This document shows, one piece after another, positions 7,737 to 14,241 of a stretch of 15,674 nucleotides of DNA (its first letter is position 1; each line of letters begins with the position of its first letter). The notes under the pieces are model-generated. The model was given only the letters and a program-made list of their open reading frames with translations. It did not search any database and had not been told where the DNA came from. The stretch covers positions 1 through 15,674 of the forward strand of contig JBGPJM010000107.1 in the NCBI GenBank assembly GCA_041485385.1. Direction: 5' to 3'. The stretch is from JBGPJM01 sp041485385 (GTDB taxonomy: Bacteria > Planctomycetota > Phycisphaerae > Phycisphaerales > UBA1924). A program made the translations under genes and the position numbers.

Positions 7737-8648
7737 TCACCTCATCAGGAGCAGGACGAATCCGAGACCGGTCAGCGCCCCCGCGCCGATCAGCAGGTTT
7801 GGCACATAGGTCAGCCGGAGCCGGGCCATCCCCGACTCGACGACCCCCACCAGGGCCGCAAACAGGACCATCGCCAGGACAAACGCGCCCCAGTCCAAGA
7901 GGGGGTTGCCCGTCGACACGGGCGCCGCCAGCCGCACGACGACGGCGCCGAACAGGAAGAGCTTGACAGCCGCACCGTACTCGATGATCCCGAGCGCAGG
8001 CCCGCTGTGGTCCAGCACCATGACCTCGTGGATCATGGTCAGCTCCAGGTGGGTGTTGGGGTCGTCGAAGGGGATCCGGCAGTTCTCCGCCAGCGCCACG
8101 ACGAACAGCCCGACCACGAGCATGACCATCGTCGGCGCCGCGGCGATCCAGCCGTCGACGACCTTCGGCCCCAGGAGGCCCGAGAGCTCGAGCGAGCCCG
8201 TGATCCGGGCCAGGGCCAGCAGCCCCAGGAAGACGGCCGGCTCCGACAGGCACGAGAAGGTGATCTCGCGCGCCGCCCCCATCCCCTCGAACGCCGAGCC
8301 GGTGTCCAGCGCCGCCGCGACCGTGAAGAACCGCCCCAGCGCCAAGAGGTAGGCGAACAGGACGAAATCGCCGGCGAAGCGCACGGGGGCCGCCCGCTCC
8401 CCCAGCGGCAACAGCAGGCTCGCCGCCAGGGTCGCCACCAACGTCACCACCGGCCCGGCCAGGAACATCCAACTCGTGGTGCGGCTGAGCACCATCTGCT
8501 TGCGGAGGAGCTTTAGCAGGTCGAAGTACGGCTGGAGCACCGGCGCGCCGACCCGCCCGCCGAAGAACGCCTTGGTCTTGATGATCACCCCGAGCAGCAG
8601 CGGCGGCATCAGCAGCAGCACGAGAAAGTGAAGGGTCAGATCGATCAT
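7737..8648 (-). CDS. HyfC/HycD-like (NuoH family) membrane subunit
   Basis: A 303-residue membrane protein of the NuoH/HycD/HyfC family, which anchors the soluble redox arm to the membrane. Family hallmarks are GRVGAPVLQPYFDLLKLLRK at about residues 31-50, DTGSAFEGMGAAREITFS near 117-134 (the acidic and arginine loop facing the soluble arm) and AENCRIPFDDPNTHLELT near 190-207, followed by IHEVMVLDHSGP. About eight helices are expected, and the length is normal. In complex I this subunit carries acidic residues coupling redox chemistry to ion movement; the acidic residues in these loops are retained. The ATG at 8648 has GGAG ten bases upstream. The stop of the HyfB-like gene is 30 bases before it, and its own stop lies two bases before the next ATG. 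Confidence 0.93.
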   Translation of the reverse strand: MIDLTLHFLVLLLMPPLLLGVIIKTKAFFGGRVGAPVLQPYFDLLKLLRKQMVLSRTTSWMFLAGPVVTLVATLAASLLLPLGERAAPVRFAGDFVLFAYLLALGRFFTVAAALDTGSAFEGMGAAREITFSCLSEPAVFLGLLALARITGSLELSGLLGPKVVDGWIAAAPTMVMLVVGLFVVALAENCRIPFDDPNTHLELTMIHEVMVLDHSGPALGIIEYGAAVKLFLFGAVVVRLAAPVSTGNPLLDWGAFVLAMVLFAALVGVVESGMARLRLTYVPNLLIGAGALTGLGFVLLLMR

Positions 8649-8678
8649 CGCTGTCGCACTCCGACGGAGGGCACCGGA

Positions 8679-10685
8679 CTACACCAGCAGCAGGAGAACC
8701 AGCACAACAAGGAGAATGTAGAGCATGTACACCTGGACCTTGCCGCGCTGGAGCCGCCGCAGACTCATGACCAGCCGCGTCGCGCGCCGAACGGCGGGGA
8801 GGATCGCCCGGTCCAGCACCGGGTCCGGCACCCGCGTGCGAAGCGACGCCGTCCGCGGGAAGGCCCCGCTGATCGGCGTGGCCCGCCGACGGGGGGCCAG
8901 GACCCAGACCAGCAGCCCGATGGCCGTCTGGGCCAGCGACGACTCGCCGTACTGCATGCGGGACGATGGGCGCGCATACCCGCAATCCCACGTCCCCGGA
9001 CGCGCCCCGCGCGCGGCGCCGCCCCACCACCGGAGGACCAGCGTCGCGCCGGCCGCGCCGCCCAGGACGATCGCCGACAGGGCGCCGATCGCGCTCAGCG
9101 GGGCCAGCAGCCCCGAACCGAGAGCATCGGCCGACGCTCCGCCGCCGGCGAGCGCCACCGCCCGCCCCAGGAGCCGCACAGCGGCCAGCGGCATTAACCC
9201 GATGGCCACACAGGCGGCGCCGAGCACGAGCCCCGGCGCCAACATGGCCGCGGGCGCCTCGTGCGCTCGCGGCGCGGCCTCCGAGCGCCCCGACCCGAGG
9301 AAGACCGTGCCGAACAGGCGCGCGAACGCCACCACCGCCAGCGCGCCCGTCAGCGCCAGGACGACAACCGCCGCCGCGAACCCGCCGTTGAACCCGCCGA
9401 CCGCCCCCCCGAGTCCCGCCCCCCCAAGCCCCGCCCCACCCGCCCTGCTCAGCAGGCCCCGGTAGATCAGCCACTCGCTGACAAAGCCATTGAGCGGCGG
9501 CATCGCACCGATGGCGGCGCACCCGACGCACGCCAGCGCCGCGGTCCACGGCATCGTGTGCGCCAGACCGCCCAGGGACTCCATCCGGCGCGTGCCCGTC
9601 GCGTGCAGCACGCTCCCGGCCACGAGGAAGAGCAGCGACTTGAAGAGCGCGTGGTTCCACACGTGAAGGAACACGCCCGCCAGCGCCAGGCCCGTCAGCA
9701 CCGGGTCGCCCGCCGCCCGGCCCAGGAGCGCCGCCCCGAGCCCCAGCGTGATCACCCCGATGTTCTCGATGCTGCTGTACGCCAGCAGGCGCTTGTAGTC
9801 GTGCTGCCCGATCGCCAGCGCGATCCCCAGCACCGCCGAGCCGGCCCCCAGCGAGAGCAACAGCCACCCCCACCAGGCCGTGATCTCGGGCAGCATCCAG
9901 CCGACGCGGACCAGCCCGTACACCCCCATCTTCAGCATGACGCCGGACAGCACCGCCGAGACGTGGCTCGGGGCGTTGGCGTGCGCCCCGGGCAGCCAGA
10001 CGTGCAGCGGCATTACGCCGGCCTTCACCCCGAACCCGACGAGGGCCAGCAGGAAGATCCCCGTCGCCAGCGACCCGGACAGGCCGGCCACCTCGAGCGG
10101 CGCAAGGTCAAACCGCCCCGACGCCCGCCGCACCAGCGCGAACATCGCGATGAGCGCCAGCGTGCCGACGTGCGTGGCCACCAGGTACACCCACGCGGCA
10201 CGACGGACCTCCGGCTTGCCGTCCTCCGCCGCGACGGCGAAGAACGCCGAGAGCGCCATGACCTCCCACGCCACGAGGAAGAACACGCCGTCCTTCGCGA
10301 GCACGACGAACGCCATCGCGCCCGCGAGCAACCCGTAGAACGCCCGCAAGGGCCGCGCCGACCGGTTGTGCCCGCTGCTCCAGTACGCGACGGCATACAC
10401 GGCCCCGAGCGCGGGCACGACGAACACCGGCAGCAGGAACACCGCGCTGAGCGCATCCACGTGAAGCCAGATCCGCCCCCACGGCAGGAGCCATTCGACC
10501 ACCAGGTCCGCGTCGCCGCCGCGCACCAGCGCCGCCGCCGCCGCGACCGAACCCACGAGCCCGCCGGCCACCATCAGCGCGGCGAACACCAGGTCCCCCA
10601 ACCGACCCGCCCGCGGCGCGAGCAGGCTGATCAGCCCGCTGGCGGCCAGCAACCCCGCGCCGACAACGACGGGCGTGAGCGTCAT
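8679..10685 (-). CDS. HyfB-like antiporter-type membrane subunit, copy 1 (operon-distal)
   Basis: A 668-residue HyfB/NuoL-type subunit with about 15-16 helices. Ion-path residues are present: Glu141 (FLVAWEVMALSAFF), Lys221 (GFGVKAGVMPLHVWLPGAH), Lys252 (GVMLKMGVYGL), and His345 and Lys349 (HVWNHALFKSLLFL). The C-terminal signature GTWDCGYA followed by RMQY is characteristic of HyfB rather than of complex I NuoL. A glycine-rich stretch (GGAGLGGAGLGGAVGGFNGG) lies in a loop after MPPLNGFVSEWLIY and is absent from the neighbouring copy; it contains two runs of seven G on the coding strand. The final ~70 residues are basic and end in a last hydrophobic helix. The ATG at 10685 has GGAG nine bases upstream. 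It is a close paralogue of the next upstream gene; HyfB normally interacts with the HyfC/NuoH end of the arm. Confidence 0.92.
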   Translation of the reverse strand: MTLTPVVVGAGLLAASGLISLLAPRAGRLGDLVFAALMVAGGLVGSVAAAAALVRGGDADLVVEWLLPWGRIWLHVDALSAVFLLPVFVVPALGAVYAVAYWSSGHNRSARPLRAFYGLLAGAMAFVVLAKDGVFFLVAWEVMALSAFFAVAAEDGKPEVRRAAWVYLVATHVGTLALIAMFALVRRASGRFDLAPLEVAGLSGSLATGIFLLALVGFGVKAGVMPLHVWLPGAHANAPSHVSAVLSGVMLKMGVYGLVRVGWMLPEITAWWGWLLLSLGAGSAVLGIALAIGQHDYKRLLAYSSIENIGVITLGLGAALLGRAAGDPVLTGLALAGVFLHVWNHALFKSLLFLVAGSVLHATGTRRMESLGGLAHTMPWTAALACVGCAAIGAMPPLNGFVSEWLIYRGLLSRAGGAGLGGAGLGGAVGGFNGGFAAAVVVLALTGALAVVAFARLFGTVFLGSGRSEAAPRAHEAPAAMLAPGLVLGAACVAIGLMPLAAVRLLGRAVALAGGGASADALGSGLLAPLSAIGALSAIVLGGAAGATLVLRWWGGAARGARPGTWDCGYARPSSRMQYGESSLAQTAIGLLVWVLAPRRRATPISGAFPRTASLRTRVPDPVLDRAILPAVRRATRLVMSLRRLQRGKVQVYMLYILLVVLVLLLLV

Positions 10686-10704
10686 CGTTCCCGGCTCCCC
10701 GGCA

Positions 10705-10734
10705 CGGCAGCGGTCTCGACCCGGGGGGCTGCCG
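10705..10734. repeat. Inverted repeat in the gap between the two HyfB-like genes
   Basis: CGGCAGC (10705-10711) pairs perfectly with GCTGCCG (10728-10734) across a 16-base loop, within the 103-base gap 10686-10788, the widest gap inside the operon. There is no T tract on either strand, so it does not look like a strong intrinsic terminator. It could be an mRNA processing or stability element, or chance in GC-rich DNA. Confidence 0.3.
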
Positions 10735-10788
10735 CCGCGTGCGCCCGGTGTCGAGTTCTGTAGAGGTTACGTCGCATCGAGGGTGTAT

Positions 10789-12834
10789 TCACCTGGTCAC
10801 AAGCCGTTTGAGGAGCTCCAGGACCGGAACGACGAACAACAACAGGCCCAGCATGGTCAGCACGACGTACATGATGTAGGCCTGGATCCGGCCTGACTGC
10901 CGCTGCCTCAGCCGGACGAACCACTCCGCAACCCTGCGGCAGAACGGCTCGACGACGCGCTGCAGCACCGCATCGTCCACGTGCCCGGCGTAGGCACTGG
11001 GCGCTGGGAAGACGCTCGGCGCCGCCGGCTCATGCTCCGTCGGGTGAAGCACGAATGCAAACAGCCGCACCAGCGTCCTCGCGACCGACGAGGCCGTGTA
11101 CTGCATGCGCGCCGTCGGGGCGGCGTAGCCGCAGTCCCATGTCCCGGCCCGGGGAGATCGCCGCACCAGAGCGCGCCCCACGCCCACCGCGCCGAGAAGC
11201 GCGAGCGTCGCAACAACCCCGACCAGAACGGCCGCGAGAGCGCCGAACGGCACGACCGAGCTCAGCGCGACCGGCGCCGCCCCCCGGCCCCCGACCCAGG
11301 CCGCCGCCGCCGTGTCCAGGATGGGCGCCGCAAGGACGGGCGCGAGCCCCAGGACCACGCACGCCCCCGCGAGCGCGAGCATGGGGCCCCGCATGAACCA
11401 GCCGCACTCGTGGGCGTGCAGGACCGCCTCCGAGCGCGGATGCCCGAGGAAGACGCTGCCGATGACCTTGATGAAGCACGCGCAGGCCAGCGCCCCGATG
11501 AGGGCGAGGATCGGCGCCGCCGCCGACGCCAGGCCGGGGGCCCCGTCGGCCAGGCTCCGGACCGCGCCAAGATAGAGGAAGAACTCGCTCACGAACCCGT
11601 TCAGCGGCGGCAGCCCGCAGATGGCCACCGCACCGAGAATGAACAGGCCCGCCGACCACGGCATCGAACGCCCGAGCGCGCCCATCCGGTCGATCTCGCG
11701 GGTCCCGACCGCGTGGATCACCGACCCCGCCGAAAGGAACAGCAGCGACTTGAAGAGGCCGTGGTTCCACACGTGCATCACCGCGCACGCCAGCCCCAGC
11801 GCCACCAGCTCGGGGCGATGGCCCCACCTGCCCAGCAGGGCGACCCCCAGCCCCATGACGATGATCCCGATGTTCTCGATGCTGTGGTACGCCAGCAGCC
11901 GCTTGAGATCGTGCTGGCCGAGGGCGTAGGCCACGCCGAGCACGCCGCTGACGCCCCCGAGGACCAGCAGCAGCGCACCCCAGAACATCGGCGGATCGGG
12001 GAGGATCGCCGTCACCCGCATGAGGCCGTAGATGCCGACCTTGATGACGACGCCAGACATGATCGCCGACACGTGGCTCGGCGCGCACGCGTGCGCGCCG
12101 GGCAGCCAGACGTGCAGCGGCATCACGCCGGCCTTGAGCCCGAACCCGACCAGCGCCAGCGCGAACACCGCGTTGCTCGCCCCGACGCTCATCCCGCTCG
12201 CCGCGCTCGCCGTCAACTCGAACGTGCCGGTCGCCGCCCGGTACACCGCGAACGCGCCGAACAGGAACATGAGGCTGAAATGCGACGCGGCGAAGTAGAT
12301 CCACCCCGCCTCCCTCACGTCGCTCCGATCATCCTCCGTCGTCACCAGGAAGAACGCGCTCAGCGTCATCACCTCGAACGCCATCAGGAACAGCACGCCG
12401 TCCCCGGCCACGGGCAGGACCGCCAGCGCCGCCGCCAGGAGCCCCAGGAACACCCGCACCCTCCCCGCCGTGCCGGCGTGCTCCGACTGCGACCAGTACC
12501 CCGCGCCGTACACACCCGCCAGCGCGGGGATCACCAGGAGCGGCAGCAGGAACACCGCACCGAGGCCGTCGAGCGAGAGGCTCAGGCGTCCCCACGGGAA
12601 CCACTCGCGCGCCAGCGTGAGCGGCACGCCCTGGCGGAACCACAGCGCGACCCCCGTGAGCCCGATCGCTGCGCCGCCCGCGAGCGTCCCCACCCCCAGC
12701 CGGTCCGCCGCGCGCGGACGCCCACCCGCCAGGAGGGCCACCAGGCCGCTCGTGGCCATGACGGCGGCCGACCCCACCACCAGCAGCAGCGGCGTGAGCG
12801 CGGGTCCGAGTGGCTCCGGGCCGTTTTCCAGCAT
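10789..12834 (-). CDS. HyfB-like antiporter-type membrane subunit, copy 2 (operon-proximal)
   Basis: A 681-residue paralogue of the following HyfB-like gene, with the same architecture. Matching ion-path residues are Glu154 (FLMAFEVMTLSAFF), Lys234 (GFGLKAGVMPLHVWLPGAH), Lys265 (GVVIKVGIYGL), and His358 and Lys362 (HVWNHGLFKSLLFL). The HyfB signature GTWDCGYA plus RMQY recurs near the C-terminus, and a final hydrophobic helix (VVLTMLGLLLFVVPVLELL) ends the chain. Similarity extends to DNA: in the helix-7/8 region, around 9993-10016 and 12101-12124, the two genes are nearly identical. All key charged residues are kept, so both copies look functional. The E. coli hyf operon has HyfB plus HyfD and HyfF as antiporter-like subunits; here no HyfD-type gene is seen, and the extra HyfB may take its place. 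The ATG is three bases after the regulator's TAA. Confidence 0.92.
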   Translation of the reverse strand: MLENGPEPLGPALTPLLLVVGSAAVMATSGLVALLAGGRPRAADRLGVGTLAGGAAIGLTGVALWFRQGVPLTLAREWFPWGRLSLSLDGLGAVFLLPLLVIPALAGVYGAGYWSQSEHAGTAGRVRVFLGLLAAALAVLPVAGDGVLFLMAFEVMTLSAFFLVTTEDDRSDVREAGWIYFAASHFSLMFLFGAFAVYRAATGTFELTASAASGMSVGASNAVFALALVGFGLKAGVMPLHVWLPGAHACAPSHVSAIMSGVVIKVGIYGLMRVTAILPDPPMFWGALLLVLGGVSGVLGVAYALGQHDLKRLLAYHSIENIGIIVMGLGVALLGRWGHRPELVALGLACAVMHVWNHGLFKSLLFLSAGSVIHAVGTREIDRMGALGRSMPWSAGLFILGAVAICGLPPLNGFVSEFFLYLGAVRSLADGAPGLASAAAPILALIGALACACFIKVIGSVFLGHPRSEAVLHAHECGWFMRGPMLALAGACVVLGLAPVLAAPILDTAAAAWVGGRGAAPVALSSVVPFGALAAVLVGVVATLALLGAVGVGRALVRRSPRAGTWDCGYAAPTARMQYTASSVARTLVRLFAFVLHPTEHEPAAPSVFPAPSAYAGHVDDAVLQRVVEPFCRRVAEWFVRLRQRQSGRIQAYIMYVVLTMLGLLLFVVPVLELLKRLVTR

Positions 12835-12837
12835 CGA

Positions 12838-13527
12838 TTACGCGTCCGCGCGCCCTCCGTTCATCGGCGCCTCCGCCCGCTCGATCTCGGCCAGGATCGC
12901 CTCCGGCGCCGCGCGCTCGCCCATGACCCGGCGGACACCCTTGTCCTGCAGCACGGCCGCCAGCCGCGACAGGATCAAGAGGTGGCTCTGCGTCGTCGGG
13001 GTGATGGCCAGGAACAGGCTGTGCACCGGGCGGCGATCGATCGCGCCGAAGTCGATCGGATGATCCAGAATAAACAGCGTCACGAGCGGCTCGGGGACGC
13101 GCAGCACGATCGGATTGCGCACGTGCGGGATCGCGAACCCCTCCCCGATCCCCGTCGATCCGAGCTTCTCGCGGGCCAGCAGCATATGCAGGATCACCTC
13201 CCGGTCCGCGTGCGGCGGGAGGTTGAGCTTCTCCACCGCCGCGCGCAGCACCCCCTGCTTGTCCTCTCCCTGGAGCCCGATGACGACCCCGCCCGCGCGC
13301 AGCGCCCGCGTGAGCGGCTTTCCGGGCGACCGCGCCGGGTCCTCCTCGAACAGGTTCCCGGGGATGGGCACCCCGCGCGACGTCGCCCACTCGTACACCG
13401 CCGCCGGGTTGAATCGGAACTGCCCGTCCACGCGCGTCGCCGGCAACGCGTCGCGCTCGACCCATTGAAAGACCGTCTTCTCCGAGATGCCAAGCCGGTC
13501 AGCGACTTCCTTCACGCCCAGCCGCAT
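12838..13527 (-). CDS. HTH (MerR/excisionase-type)-PTS EIIA(Ntr) fusion protein
   Basis: A 229-residue two-domain protein at the head of the operon. Residues 1-50 form a MerR/excisionase-type helix-turn-helix (VKEVADRLGISEKTVFQWVERDALPATRVDGQFRF in pieces: helix pair 4-24, wing 30-40). Residues ~72-220 are a PtsN/EIIA(Ntr)-type domain with the phosphorylation site GIGEGFAIPHVRNP, active residue His135. EIIA(Ntr) proteins receive phosphate from NPr and in proteobacteria regulate K+ transport and other targets. Here the fused DNA-binding domain suggests a phosphorylation-responsive transcription factor, perhaps for its own operon (inference). The frame is open further upstream, to a TTG at 13680, but that stretch is low-complexity, and ATG 13527 has GAGGGA just upstream. 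The next gene starts three bases after its stop. No other PTS gene is in the window. Confidence 0.9.
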   Translation of the reverse strand: MRLGVKEVADRLGISEKTVFQWVERDALPATRVDGQFRFNPAAVYEWATSRGVPIPGNLFEEDPARSPGKPLTRALRAGGVVIGLQGEDKQGVLRAAVEKLNLPPHADREVILHMLLAREKLGSTGIGEGFAIPHVRNPIVLRVPEPLVTLFILDHPIDFGAIDRRPVHSLFLAITPTTQSHLLILSRLAAVLQDKGVRRVMGERAAPEAILAEIERAEAPMNGGRADA

Positions 13528-13530
13528 CGT

Positions 13531-13536
13531 TCCCTC
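13531..13536 (-). promoter_or_regulatory. Ribosome-binding site fixing the start of the HTH-EIIA gene
   Basis: GAGGGA on the - strand, three bases before ATG 13527 (five from the GAGG core). It sits directly before the first helix of the HTH domain and supports this start over the longer open frame reaching 13680. Confidence 0.6.
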
Positions 13537-13652
13537 GATCCACTCGGGCGCGCCGCCATCCGAATCCGTCGTGCCGCGCCGCGCTCGTCTCCAACTCGCC
13601 GCGACCCTCGCCGCGCGCCGAAGGCCCTGCGTGTCAGCCGCGAACGGAACGA

Positions 13653-13680
13653 ATGCTAGCGGTAGCGACCGGGACGGCAA
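13653..13680 (-). promoter_or_regulatory. Candidate sigma-70-type promoter of the operon
   Basis: On the - strand, TTGCCG (13675-13680) and TAGCAT (13653-13658) are separated by 16 bases; each matches four of six consensus positions. It would give a leader of about 120 bases before ATG 13527. Boxes of this quality can occur by chance, and the organism's sigma-factor preferences are unknown. Confidence 0.25.
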
Positions 13681-14241
13681 GCACGCCCCGAGCCGCGCAA
13701 CTCGCGCGTTCGCGTCCGGCGCGCCTCGGGGGCCCGGGTCGGACAGTGTTCTTGACTCTCAACCATCGGCACGCCTACGTTCACCGCGAGAGAATCGGCG
13801 AGCGTGGGAATGCACCGGGAGCGTGCGGCGTGCGCGCTGCACGCCGCGTGGTGGGCGCTGCGCCGATCGCGAGCCTCTCGCCGGCCGCCCGGCGCCGAGC
13901 CGTTAGAGTCGCCGGTGACACGACGGACGGTGCGCTGCGGTTCTCCCGCCCGGTCGCCGCTCTCCCCATCCCCATCCGACCCCGACGCGCCCTCATGGCC
14001 GGGACCGCACCCAGGGCCGGGCCGGCGTCGCCGCCCCCACCCCCGCTATTCCACCTTGGCCTGCACCGCCCACCCCGCTCGGCCTCCTGCCCGATAACGG
14101 ATCTTGGTCCTCCGCGCGACCCCCGCTCCATCCGGCGTCGTAGTACGGACTCAACCCCACCCGGCACATCCGGCCGATGAATCCACGTGCCCCGCCCCCT
14201 CCGTACCATTCTTTAGACAGATCCAGACGGGAGCCAGATCC

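Larger units (their letters stand above)
13528..14241. other. Divergent intergenic region between the operon and glmS
   Basis: About 714 bases without a credible gene. Open frames on both strands here encode Arg/Pro/Ala-rich low-complexity peptides with no family features. The region should hold the promoters of the - strand operon and of glmS. A 9-bp perfect hairpin (GCGGCGTGC at 13825-13833, GCACGCCGC at 13839-13847) has no T tract and may be chance. The + strand is strongly C-rich: 31 C against 12 G in bases 14041-14100. No riboswitch or glmS ribozyme is recognisable. Confidence 0.6.

Noticed and set aside
3303..12834. A functional [NiFe] hydrogenase 4 or formate hydrogenlyase
   Set aside because: The nickel-binding cysteines are missing from the large subunit, and there is no maturation gene, C-terminal protease gene or formate dehydrogenase in the window.
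3303..12834. A respiratory complex I (nuo) operon
   Set aside because: NuoE/F/G, NuoA and NuoJ are absent, and the membrane subunits carry HyfB/HyfE/HyfF hallmarks such as GTWDCGYA. Gene order follows hyf.
13752..13781. + strand promoter-like pair TTGACT / TACGTT with 18-base spacing
   Set aside because: The -10 box matches only three of six positions, and it lies about 460 bases from glmS; too weak to report as a feature.
13653..14180. Possible 175-codon + strand gene upstream of glmS
   Set aside because: The product is Arg/Pro/Ala-rich low complexity with no domain and no ribosome-binding site, and it overlaps the likely promoter region.
14100..14241. glmS ribozyme/riboswitch upstream of glmS
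   Set aside because: No recognisable ribozyme core or conserved cleavage region; the leader is ordinary GC-rich DNA, and the ribozyme is known mainly from Firmicutes.
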